DNA of 64,000 nt from positions 34,221-98,220 of the forward strand of contig CAYTVL010000017.1 in the NCBI GenBank assembly GCA_964441775.1, written 5' to 3'. Both the position numbers and the translations under genes were made by a program. A model generated the notes under the pieces. The model worked only from the letters and a program-made list of their open reading frames with translations, had not been told where the DNA came from and did not search any database. Of the stretch, positions 9,586 to 17,382 are shown in pieces. Numbering within the stretch: the stretch's first letter is position 1; each line of letters opens with the position of its first letter. Origin of the DNA: SYOC01 sp964441775. GTDB lineage: Bacteria; Desulfobacterota; Binatia; Bin18.

Positions 9586-9879
9586 ATGAAATTGACTTTA
9601 TCCACAACCTTCTTCGCTTTTGCCCTCGTTGGTCTGCTAGCGTGTCCTTCCTTTGTCTCCGCTTCTGCTGGGAAAGCGAAACAGACGGAAGAACATGAAT
9701 CGGTAGATATCGAACATCGTAAGACTTACGAGCAAAAGGCCATTGAACCGGACGACACTTCTGAAGTGTCTCGGGACATAAATGAGCATGAGGGTCGACA
9801 GCAAGATGTGACGACAGAGCATAGGGAAATTCGTCGCGAGTCAGAAGAACAAAACAAGGCGCACCATCACGATGACTAG
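9586..9879 (+). CDS. small exported highly charged protein, function unknown
   Basis: A 97-residue protein with a clean Sec signal peptide (MKLTLSTTFFAFALVGLLA, then SFVSASA as a likely cleavage site). The mature part is extremely hydrophilic, rich in Glu, Asp, Lys, Arg and His, and ends in HHHDD. It is predicted to be disordered or helical and periplasmic, possibly metal-interacting through the His/Asp tail (inference). The ribosome binding site AAAAGGAGAG lies just upstream of the ATG. Its last eight bases overlap the first possible start of the next gene, suggesting translational coupling with the Cys/His-motif protein. Confidence 0.7.
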   Translation: MKLTLSTTFFAFALVGLLACPSFVSASAGKAKQTEEHESVDIEHRKTYEQKAIEPDDTSEVSRDINEHEGRQQDVTTEHREIRRESEEQNKAHHHDD

Positions 9880-11050
9880 CGCTCTCCTCCATGTTTGCCT
9901 TGCTGGAGGCTTCCGAGTGAGAGTGACGATGTCACTGGTGGTGACAATCCTCTCTCTACTTGGAGTGTGGTTGCTGCCCATACTAATGGCGGAAGAGCTC
10001 GAAATGGGTATGGGAGGCCCCTCGGCAAGTGAGAGACACAGCGTAGATAAGATTACGCTGGCGAAGTTTAAGAAGGAGTACAATTCCTCGCAGGACGAGC
10101 CGCGACCTATATTTGAGAAGTACCTACCGCCGCTCGGCTCTACCGCGCTGCTCGATTTTCTCGAAGACACCTACCCCGCCTGCCACGGGCAAGCTCACGA
10201 CCTCGGTAAAGCGCTGTTCGCGGCGTCTAAGGACCTTAGTGCGGCGCTACGAGCCTGCGGGACCCGGTGCACTTCAGGCTGTATGCATGGTGCAGTAGCG
10301 GAAGCCTTCGGGACGGCAACGCCTGCCGCGATTCAAGTGCAAATGAACACCTTCTGTAAACACGGAGAGATGGCTCGGCTCCACAAACCAGGGAACTGCG
10401 CCCATGCTCTGGGGCACGCCTTGATGTTCGTTAATGACGGTGACGTCCGGCGGTCGGTGGATGGGTGCCTTGGCTTCACCAGTGCACCAATGCAATACTA
10501 TTGCGCGACTGGCGTATTCATGGAGAAGATTCTGACTGGCCCGTCCTTGCCGTCGCTCTCGCCCTATTCTCCATGCGCTGAAGAGACGCTCTTTCCGACT
10601 GCCTGCTACCGCTACAAGGCCATGGAGCTATTGGATAGGCTGGGCACTCCCCTCCAGCTTGCCCGTGGGTGTCTCACCTTGAAGCCCTGGCAACGACGCG
10701 GTTGTTTCCATGGGCTCGGGCATGCGGTGATGGAGGCCGTCGCGACCGAGCCCTCCCAGCTTGCCTCCCTCTGCCGACACGGAAGCCGGGACGATCAAAT
10801 CGTGTGTCTTGAAGGCGCGATTGAGAAATTGGCCGAGTACGACGAGGAACGCGCCCGTACTGCGTGCGCTTCCCTGACTGAGGATCTGCAGCCGGTGTGC
10901 AAGGCCGCCGTCGCCGACAAGATGTACAGCCTGACCAAGACAACCCTCACCTTGTATTATGATACAAAGAAAGTAGCGCAACGCAGAGCAGCGGTGCTAA
11001 AGGCGACAAAAATGACGATGGCCCCCACTGGACGAGATTATCCCCAGTAA
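9872..11050 (+). CDS. exported protein with repeated Cys-x-His-Gly motifs, unknown function
   Basis: I do not recognise this family. The 392 residues begin with a long hydrophobic leader; ATG 9929 (MSLVVTILSLLGVWLL) is an alternative start giving one signal-anchor-like segment. The mature part repeats a short motif: CHGQAHDLG, CMHGAVAEA, CKHGEMARL, CAHALGHAL, CATGVFMEK, CFHGLGHAV and CRHGSRDDQ, spaced over about 250 residues among helices. More than fifteen Cys and many His suggest disulphides plus metal or cofactor binding, but no haem CxxCH occurs. Two copies have the fuller form C-x-H-x-x-GHA, hinting at an internally repeated helical fold. It overlaps the preceding small exported protein gene by eight bases. 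Exported location is likely; function is unassigned. Confidence 0.72.
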   Translation: MTSALLHVCLAGGFRVRVTMSLVVTILSLLGVWLLPILMAEELEMGMGGPSASERHSVDKITLAKFKKEYNSSQDEPRPIFEKYLPPLGSTALLDFLEDTYPACHGQAHDLGKALFAASKDLSAALRACGTRCTSGCMHGAVAEAFGTATPAAIQVQMNTFCKHGEMARLHKPGNCAHALGHALMFVNDGDVRRSVDGCLGFTSAPMQYYCATGVFMEKILTGPSLPSLSPYSPCAEETLFPTACYRYKAMELLDRLGTPLQLARGCLTLKPWQRRGCFHGLGHAVMEAVATEPSQLASLCRHGSRDDQIVCLEGAIEKLAEYDEERARTACASLTEDLQPVCKAAVADKMYSLTKTTLTLYYDTKKVAQRRAAVLKATKMTMAPTGRDYPQ

Positions 11051-11146
11051 GGCCGTACGACCCTTTTTACCAATGAAATGGCAGCGGTGGCCTGAGTCAG
11101 AAAAGGACATCCTGTTGTGGGTTGCTTTTTCAATCGTTCTTTGTCT

Positions 11147-11193
11147 GTAGGAGTTTGCCTACAGTACCGTAGGCAATTCCTAAGTCTTCCTAG
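11147..11193 (+). promoter_or_regulatory. helically phased array of GTAGG/CCTAC half-sites
   Basis: GTAGG at 11147, CCTAC at 11158, GTAGG at 11169, CCTAA at 11179 and CCTAG at 11189 are spaced 11, 11, 10 and 10 bases apart, one helical turn each. The central pair forms a 22-base near-perfect palindrome (TTGCCTAC, 11155-11162; GTAGGCAA, 11169-11176). The array sits 60-110 bases upstream of a sigma-54-type promoter, the usual position of an activator enhancer. The likely binder is the NtrC-type regulator two genes downstream, whose own promoter has the same half-sites; that link is inference. Confidence 0.5.
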
Positions 11194-11255
11194 CGCTGCT
11201 AGAAAAATATTCTTTTAAGTCAGATACTTCTCCTGTCTCTAAAATTTGTTATTGT

Positions 11256-11271
11256 CGGCATGTCTGTTGCT
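11256..11271 (+). promoter_or_regulatory. sigma-54-type -24/-12 promoter
   Basis: CGGCATGTCTGTTGCT matches the sigma-54 consensus TGGCACG-N4-TTGCW except for the first base and one C-to-T change, with the essential GG and GC exactly ten bases apart. Transcription would start near 11282, giving a leader of about 185 bases before the transposase-like gene at 11466. The core is almost the same as the promoter at 42888-42903. Confidence 0.6.
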
Positions 11272-11465
11272 TAGACTTTCCGACGTGCTAACGACTAAGA
11301 AGGAGCGATTTCATCGCTTTGCTTCGCGTCTGAAGGGCGATGATGCAAGTGAAAGAATGGGATGCTCTTGCCCAATGTGGTTAGTGTTCGGACGAACTCT
11401 CAATCGGTGTAGTTTCCGATGAGGTGCGAATGTAAAGATGATTCTTGGAAAGTAGGAACCGCATT

Positions 11466-12800
11466 ATGGCTATTTATTTCACCGGCGCCAACCTAGAGGA
11501 ACAAGAGGCTTTGGGGCGGAATGGCGAATCCCCCATTGCAGAACAACGGACGGAAACGGCCCCTGCTTATTTCTTTTCTCCACGAGACATAGAAGATTCG
11601 TCTTCGGGATCGCTTGCATCATCTGGTAGTGACACCAGTCATGAAGTGTCTTTGAGTGTCGACCTGATTTCTCGAAATATGGGTCTTATCCCGATTGGAG
11701 AACTGAGGCAATATTTATCTCAGTTCGCCGGCCACTTCCGGCGAAGCGAAGGGCGTCGGAGTTTGGAGCGTCATTTGGTTGGTCTCCTGAGTGATATCGA
11801 TAGAAAAAATGAAGAACAAATCGCTCTGGCGGTAGCGGATACAAACAGTCAGCGACTACAAGCTTTATTGACAGAGCTTCAGTGGGACGCTGGGGCAGTC
11901 AATGAACTCCGAATACAACAGTTAATACGAGAGGCGACCGTCCGGGGGGGAACACTCATCTGCGGCGAAACGGAAATGCAGAAACAGGGGCAATCTTCCG
12001 TTGGCGTTGCTCGTCAATATATCAATTCGATTGACAAAGTAAAAAATTGTCAACTCCTGATTTCTTGGCACTATGTTGACTCGGGGTTTTCCTGGCCAGT
12101 AAATGCTCGCTTATACCTCCCCCGTGAGTGGATTCAGGATACTCAACGATGTCAACGAGCACGGGTTCCCGAGGGGGAGCATATTTTTCTGACGAAGGCT
12201 GAAATTGCCTTGCGACTTTTAGACGAGGCGACCCACGCAGGGATTCCGTATCGCTACCTTGCGACGACAGCAGCTTATGGGAACGAATCGTTGTTTTTAC
12301 AAGGTCTTGAACAACGAAAAATAGAGTATCTCGTCGCCGTTCCGGACGAGTTCGCCATGCAGATTGCACGTCGAAGAGACCCGTCCGGAGAGTCCGCGCA
12401 CGATATCATCGCACGCCTCTCGGATGACGCGTGGCAACCAGTGTCGTGGCCCCGAAGTTTCAGCTACGGGAAACGTAATGTGTGGGCGCGAGTGATGGGT
12501 TGGAGAACAACGCCGGCGGGGCCTGGAGCCTTTGGCTGGCTGGTGGCGGAACGACCTTCACGAACAGATCGAAGTGATACCCGTTACTATTTTACTAATG
12601 CTAATATTCAGACGTCGCTGAGCGCGCTTGCTCGGTTGGCGCGTCGCACGCCACGCCTCGAAGAGTTTTATCACTTCGCCAAAAGTGATCTTGGTTGGAA
12701 TCAATATGAAGGGCGTTTGTGGCACGGCTTCCATCGTCACACGCTCTTGGTGTTTCTCGCCGCCAGTTTTCTGACACTCTACAACAAGAGCCGTACGTAG
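11466..12800 (+). CDS. IS701-family transposase homologue lacking two catalytic aspartates
   Basis: The 444-residue frame (ATG 11466, ribosome binding site AGTAGGA) is intact and clearly IS701-like: SVGVARQY, LYLPREWIQD, AYGNE, YEGRLWHGFHRH and AASFL match the family landmarks. At the first catalytic position, where family members read IDDTG, this protein reads CGETE (G174, counted from the TTG at 11445). At the second, where they read ADAGYG, it reads TTAAYG (T275). Only the third acid, E406 in LEEFYH, remains. A Ser-rich N-terminal region of about 80 residues is extra. I found no terminal inverted repeats or target duplication. It sits behind a sigma-54-type promoter and in front of a sigma-54 activator. 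A DNA-binding domesticated protein is more likely than an active transposase (inference). Confidence 0.78.
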   Translation: MAIYFTGANLEEQEALGRNGESPIAEQRTETAPAYFFSPRDIEDSSSGSLASSGSDTSHEVSLSVDLISRNMGLIPIGELRQYLSQFAGHFRRSEGRRSLERHLVGLLSDIDRKNEEQIALAVADTNSQRLQALLTELQWDAGAVNELRIQQLIREATVRGGTLICGETEMQKQGQSSVGVARQYINSIDKVKNCQLLISWHYVDSGFSWPVNARLYLPREWIQDTQRCQRARVPEGEHIFLTKAEIALRLLDEATHAGIPYRYLATTAAYGNESLFLQGLEQRKIEYLVAVPDEFAMQIARRRDPSGESAHDIIARLSDDAWQPVSWPRSFSYGKRNVWARVMGWRTTPAGPGAFGWLVAERPSRTDRSDTRYYFTNANIQTSLSALARLARRTPRLEEFYHFAKSDLGWNQYEGRLWHGFHRHTLLVFLAASFLTLYNKSRT

Positions 12801-12828
12801 AAGCAGCTCGCTCAAGTCGCACTTCGTT

Positions 12829-12873
12829 TTGCGGACGCTCTCCTACTCTTGCTATGATGAAAACGTAGGAGAG
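12829..12873 (+). promoter_or_regulatory. sigma-70-type promoter with overlapping dyad operator
   Basis: TTGCGG (12829-12834) and TATGAT (12853-12858), 18 bases apart, form a plausible housekeeping promoter for the response-regulator gene at 12884. The -10 box lies between the arms of a perfect 9-bp inverted repeat, CTCTCCTAC (12838-12846) and GTAGGAGAG (12865-12873). The arms contain the same CCTAC/GTAGG half-sites as the array at 11147, 23 bases apart. This suggests autoregulation. The right arm also contains the AGGAG of the ribosome binding site. Confidence 0.5.
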
Positions 12874-12883
12874 ACGGACGCAA

Positions 12884-14278
12884 ATGCAATGTGAGGCTAC
12901 CACCGGCGCAAAGATCCTTGTCGTTGATGATGATCCGAATCTGCGGACGTTAATGAAGGTCCGCTTGGAAGCCGCAGGTTACGATTTGACTCTGGCTGAA
13001 GGCGGGGCAGAGGCGCTTAGTTGGGTGGAGGAAATTGGTTTTGAGGCGGCTTTAGTGGACATGCGGCTGGCGGACACGGATGGAATCACGCTCCTCAGCC
13101 AAATTCTCCTCAAACAGCCGGGCTTGCCGGTCATTATTGTCACCGCGCATGGCTCTATTGCCAATGCTGTGGAGGCCACGAAGAGGGGCGCGTACGACTA
13201 TATTACGAAACCCTTCGATCCCAAAGATTTGCTGCATCGTATCGAACATGCCCTGGAATCGCGCCGCCTCAAAGACGAGGTGGAACGACTGCGAATGCTC
13301 GTGCAGGAACGATATCACTTTGACAATATTATTGCGTCGAGTGAGAAGATGCACCACGTGTTGCGACAAGTGTCACAGATTGCGACGACGGATTCGACCG
13401 TGTGCTTGTATGGGGAGAGCGGCACGGGGAAAGAGTTGATCGCGCGAGCCATTCACGTAGCAAGCCGGCGTGCGAGTCGGCCATTCGTACCGATTAATTG
13501 CGGCGCCATTCCCGAAAATCTCCTGGAAAATGAGCTCTTCGGCCATATCAAGGGAGCGTACACTGGCGCCGATCGCACCCAATATGGTTTACTTCAGCAA
13601 GCCGAAGGAGGGACACTCTTTCTTGATGAGATCAGCGAATTGCCTCAGTCTCTTCAAGTGAAGTTTCTTCGCGTCATTCAAGAACGCGAATTTTTCCCCC
13701 TGGGGGCGGGACAACCGATCAAAATAGATATCCGTTTCGTGGCAGCCACGAATCAAGACTTGGCGCGCTTAGTGAGCGAAGGCAAATTTCGGGAAGATTT
13801 GTATTACCGAATTCATGTCATTCCGGTTTCTCTGCCGCCATTGCGGGAGCGCCCTGAGGATATTCCTCTCTTAGCTTCTTTTTTCTTGCAACGCTTTAAT
13901 CGTGTTATGGAGAAAGAAGTGCAAGGCTTCTCTCCCGAGACGCTGCGTCAATTGATGTCCTATGACTGGCCGGGCAATGTGCGCGAGTTAGCAAACGTGA
14001 TCGAGCGAGCGATGGTGCTGAGCACGAACAATATCGTCTCTCCAGACTTCTTATTGTTGGGGAAAAAAGGTCCAACTAATGGGGACGGAAAAGGTGCGCT
14101 TGAACCCCTGCGTGAGGCTCGGGATAAGTTTGAGAAATCGTACTTGGTGCAGGTACTAACGACCGCCAGAGGCAATATCTCGCGGGCATCCGAGCTCGCC
14201 CAAAAAGATCGGGCCGAATTCTATCGACTCCTACGTAAACATGGGCTCGAGTCTGCTACGTTCAAGAACGTTGCTTGA
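12884..14278 (+). CDS. NtrC-family sigma-54-dependent response regulator
   Basis: A cytoplasmic transcription activator that, when phosphorylated, remodels sigma-54 RNA polymerase by ATP hydrolysis. Receiver domain: residues 9-125, with acidic pocket DDD 15-17, phospho-acceptor D59 and K110. AAA+ domain: Walker A GESGTGKE (178-185), sigma-54-contacting loop GAYTGA (225-230, the Tyr variant of GAFTGA), Walker B GGTLFLDE (243-250). C-terminal Fis-type helix-turn-helix NISRASELAQKDRAEFYRLL, near 430. Overall it resembles the GlrR/AtoC branch. No histidine kinase is adjacent; the nearest, at 45 kb, is not an obvious partner. Its own promoter carries a dyad operator. The gene upstream is the catalytically dead transposase with a sigma-54-type promoter, a likely target. 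Confidence 0.92.
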   Translation: MQCEATTGAKILVVDDDPNLRTLMKVRLEAAGYDLTLAEGGAEALSWVEEIGFEAALVDMRLADTDGITLLSQILLKQPGLPVIIVTAHGSIANAVEATKRGAYDYITKPFDPKDLLHRIEHALESRRLKDEVERLRMLVQERYHFDNIIASSEKMHHVLRQVSQIATTDSTVCLYGESGTGKELIARAIHVASRRASRPFVPINCGAIPENLLENELFGHIKGAYTGADRTQYGLLQQAEGGTLFLDEISELPQSLQVKFLRVIQEREFFPLGAGQPIKIDIRFVAATNQDLARLVSEGKFREDLYYRIHVIPVSLPPLRERPEDIPLLASFFLQRFNRVMEKEVQGFSPETLRQLMSYDWPGNVRELANVIERAMVLSTNNIVSPDFLLLGKKGPTNGDGKGALEPLREARDKFEKSYLVQVLTTARGNISRASELAQKDRAEFYRLLRKHGLESATFKNVA

Positions 14279-14355
14279 ACAAACCCGCAGGTTCTCTTCT
14301 TATCTTTTTAGCCGCGTTGTTTTTTCATCGTCGAGCTTTTCGCCTCCCTACCATT

Positions 14356-14384
14356 GGCAAGGCTTGCGATGGTGCGGCCTTGCC
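14356..14384. terminator. 8-bp inverted repeat downstream of the response regulator
   Basis: GGCAAGGC (14356-14363) and GCCTTGCC (14377-14384) pair around a 13-base loop, about 80 bases after the regulator stop codon. There is no T-tract. It may be a weak terminator; an operator for the CoA-transferase gene is the alternative. Confidence 0.3.
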
Positions 14385-14489
14385 GGTAGAATCCAGCCCA
14401 ATTGTGCAAGACTAGAAGGTATCATCTAGAGACTGCTCGTTTGCTCACGCGCGCTGGCGAGCATTGCTAGAGAAAAGGGAGGGATGTTG

Positions 14490-15713
14490 ATGTCCACGAG
14501 TGGCATGCTGACTGGTTACAAAGTTCTTGACTTTACGCAGATCGTTGCCGGACCAACCACCACCAAGCTGATGGCTGAGATGGGAGCCGAGGTCATTAAG
14601 GTCGAACAAGCTCCGAAAGGAGACCCAGCACGACTGAACCCTGTCATACGGAATGGTCGTAGCGCCTATTTTTTTCAACACAATCTTGGCAAACAGAGTC
14701 TGTGTGTGAATCTCAAAAAGAAAGAAGGGCGCGAGCTCATTCGTGCGCTCATTCCGCACATTGATGTCGTGGTGGAAAATTATAGCCCGGGGGTGATGAA
14801 GCGGATGGGGTTTGATTATGAGTCGCTGAAGAAGCTCAATCCTCGCCTCGTGATGTGTTCGATTTCCGCTTTAGGGCAAACCGGGCCGTCGGCGAACGTG
14901 CCGGGCTTTGATTTCATCGCGCAGGCGTATGCAGGCATTACTGAAGTCTTGGGAGAGCCGGATCGCGCCCCGGTCATTCCCATGGTGGCGATGGGGGATG
15001 TGAGCACAGGCGTGCACGCCCTTGCTTCCGTTGCTTGCGCCTTATTGCATAGGGAACGGACCGGCGAAGGACAGCATATTGATGTCTCTCTGCTCGATTC
15101 GTACATCCACTATCATGATTTCAGTTTACAAACGTACACCGGCAGCAAAGGAAAATTCGTTCCCACGCGCGGGGGGTCGCATCATACCGGCCTGGTCCCG
15201 TGTGGCGTCTTTCGCGCCGCCAAAGGGTACATCCTCATTATTGCGGGGCTCGACCATCAATGGCGCGGATTGCTGAAAGCGATGGGACGCTTGGATTTGT
15301 TAGAAGACCCACGTTTCCGCACGATTCGCGACCGGCTCAAACATAAGCAGGAACTTATTGACGAAATTGAACGATGGTTGCAGTCTCTGCCGGATCGCGA
15401 AACGGCGGTCTCCGCGCTTGAGCGGGAACGCGTTCCCGTGGCTCCAGTGCTGACGATCCCCGAGGTGGTGCGCCACCCGCATTTACTGGAACGGGGCACG
15501 GTGCGCCCCATTTCTCATCCGGATTTTGGCGATATTACTCTGCCTGGGTTTCCCTTCCGGTTTTCCTCCGTGCCTCCGCCGGATAAATTGACCGCTCCTG
15601 ACCTTGGAGAACATAATGTGACAGTGTTGAAAAAGTATCTTGGTTATGAGGATGCGCAAGTCGCGCAGCTTACGGCTGCGGGAGTGTTGGCGAACCCAGA
15701 AGTCAAAGGGTAA
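14490..15713 (+). CDS. CaiB/BaiF-family (class III) CoA-transferase
   Basis: This cytoplasmic enzyme moves CoA between carboxylic acids, via an aspartyl-CoA intermediate in the family. The N-terminal signature GYKVLDFTQIVAGPTTTKLMAEMGAEVIKVE is followed by DVVVENYSPGVMKRMG and the conserved FDFIAQAYAGI segment; the expected catalytic Asp lies in PMVAMGDVSTGVHA near residue 170. About 407 residues is normal for the family. ATG 14490 is preferred because GGAGGG then sits seven bases upstream; ATG 14484 would be too close. A DUF1302 outer-membrane protein and a DUF1329 protein follow at 18 and 37 bases, so this looks like an operon for uptake and activation of a hydrophobic acid or hydrocarbon-derived substrate (inference). 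The acyl substrate is unknown. Confidence 0.9.
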   Translation: MSTSGMLTGYKVLDFTQIVAGPTTTKLMAEMGAEVIKVEQAPKGDPARLNPVIRNGRSAYFFQHNLGKQSLCVNLKKKEGRELIRALIPHIDVVVENYSPGVMKRMGFDYESLKKLNPRLVMCSISALGQTGPSANVPGFDFIAQAYAGITEVLGEPDRAPVIPMVAMGDVSTGVHALASVACALLHRERTGEGQHIDVSLLDSYIHYHDFSLQTYTGSKGKFVPTRGGSHHTGLVPCGVFRAAKGYILIIAGLDHQWRGLLKAMGRLDLLEDPRFRTIRDRLKHKQELIDEIERWLQSLPDRETAVSALERERVPVAPVLTIPEVVRHPHLLERGTVRPISHPDFGDITLPGFPFRFSSVPPPDKLTAPDLGEHNVTVLKKYLGYEDAQVAQLTAAGVLANPEVKG

Positions 15714-15731
15714 AGGAAGAGAGGCAGGACG

Positions 15732-17345
15732 ATGGGGCAAGGGAAGAGGCGTGGCGTTCGTGAGGGAGGCGTGTGTGTCAGCGTAGTGCTTGGGCTGCTT
15801 TTCGCCGTCTGGACGCTTCCGTGTGACGCGAGCATGTTTGGTGATTATTGGTCTCGGTTTGATCGTTTCCTGGCGACCTTTGATCCTGCCGGACGCTATA
15901 TTCGTCAGCCGATTGAGAAAGCAATCCCGGCGTTGACCTTTAAGGGGTTTTATCGGCAATGGTCGGACATCCTGCTGACGAGCGACAAACAAGTGGGGTT
16001 TCGCCACAAAGATTTTCGTTTTCTGCAATTACAGAATCTCTTTGAAATAGAGATGCATTATCAGGTTTCGCCGAATATCGAGATTACGAATGTCAACCAT
16101 TTCATGTACGACGGAGTCTACAACTGGCAGGATTCGGTCGGTCTCTTTGCACCACGGCGGACCGAGACGATGCGGACCTACCACAATTTTGAGCGCATCG
16201 TCCGTGAGCTCTATGTCAGTTATCGCACCCACAGCCTCGATGTCGTTTTGGGAAAGCAACAAATCGCTTGGGGCAAGATGGATGGGCAGTTTATTGACAT
16301 TATCAATCCTATGGATCGTCGAGAGGCTGTCCAATTGGAAGCGAGCGACTATGAGTATCGCCGCATTCCTACCTGGATGGCCAATGTCACGTACTTTTTC
16401 GGGTCGAATTCTCTGCAACTGCTCTACATTCCCAACTTTGAACAAGACCGTACGGCAGTGCCAGGCTCACCTTGGTTTTCCCCGCGCGTGCCGCCGCTTG
16501 ACACCACAACGAAAGATATTCTTGAAGGGCGTATAACTCCCACAACTGGTGACATTCTTTTGCGGAGAAAGCGCCCTACGGCTTGGCGATTCGGGGATCA
16601 TGAGTATGGGGCCCGCCTCGATGTTTCCATGGAGCCATTGACCTGGGGACTTATTTACTTCCGCGGCTGGAATGACAATGCGAGTAATTTCATTGTGGGC
16701 AGACAAATCGAGAACAACATAGCTCGTTTGCTCGTGCGTCCCCGTAACACGAATTTACATCATTTTGGCGTGACGGCTGATTATGCGTCATCGTTGTCAC
16801 ATGTGCCTTTTGTTGGAGAGTTGCCGGTGGTATTACGGGTCGAAGGGTTATGGGTCAAGGGTGTAAAATTCTCTGATTCCGCCCGTCGGGCTTCGGCTGT
16901 GGCCGGGGCATTAAACTCCGGCTTAATCACGCGGGACACCTTTCGGGCTGCGATCGCCGTTGAGCTGGCGTTCCCTGGCAATACATCTTTCATTTTTCAG
17001 CCGTCATTTTATTACAATTTCAATTGGCGGAAGACGATGGGGAACGGATTTGCCGGCGCCATTGGCGATGAGTGGAACCTCATTCCCGTGATGTTCATCG
17101 AACGTCCGTTTCGTTTCACGCGCGACCGTCTGCGCTTGGGGCTCACGGTTGGTCCCTATCTCAGTGGTCCGGTACGTGAATGGCAGGGAATGAAAATCAA
17201 AGTCGTCGCAAGCTACAACTTCTCCCAGTTCATCACTGGGAAGCTGATCTATACGACGTATTCTGGTGGTGGTGGCCGGACAGATCTCTATAGTCAGTAT
17301 GACAAGTGGGATAATATCGGCTGGGAACTGAGCTATGAATTTTAG
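15732..17345 (+). CDS. DUF1302 family outer-membrane protein
   Basis: A 537-residue exported protein with a signal peptide (basic MGQGKRRGVR start, hydrophobic core, cleavage near CDASM). The mature part has alternating short amphipathic strands and ends YDKWDNIGWELSYEF, with aromatic Phe at the C-terminus as in outer-membrane beta-barrels. VVLGKQQIAWGKMDGQFIDI and INPMDRREAVQLEAS are typical of DUF1302. The family is almost always found next to DUF1329, as here. It probably acts as a channel or receptor for hydrophobic molecules; this comes from genomic association, not proof. Confidence 0.85.
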   Translation: MGQGKRRGVREGGVCVSVVLGLLFAVWTLPCDASMFGDYWSRFDRFLATFDPAGRYIRQPIEKAIPALTFKGFYRQWSDILLTSDKQVGFRHKDFRFLQLQNLFEIEMHYQVSPNIEITNVNHFMYDGVYNWQDSVGLFAPRRTETMRTYHNFERIVRELYVSYRTHSLDVVLGKQQIAWGKMDGQFIDIINPMDRREAVQLEASDYEYRRIPTWMANVTYFFGSNSLQLLYIPNFEQDRTAVPGSPWFSPRVPPLDTTTKDILEGRITPTTGDILLRRKRPTAWRFGDHEYGARLDVSMEPLTWGLIYFRGWNDNASNFIVGRQIENNIARLLVRPRNTNLHHFGVTADYASSLSHVPFVGELPVVLRVEGLWVKGVKFSDSARRASAVAGALNSGLITRDTFRAAIAVELAFPGNTSFIFQPSFYYNFNWRKTMGNGFAGAIGDEWNLIPVMFIERPFRFTRDRLRLGLTVGPYLSGPVREWQGMKIKVVASYNFSQFITGKLIYTTYSGGGGRTDLYSQYDKWDNIGWELSYEF

Positions 17346-17382
17346 CGGGTGAGGCTATTACTGTGGAGGCAGTGCAGCCATC

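Noticed and set aside
11300..12900. An active, recently inserted IS701 element
   Set aside because: I could not find matching terminal inverted repeats or a target duplication, and two of the three catalytic acids are replaced.
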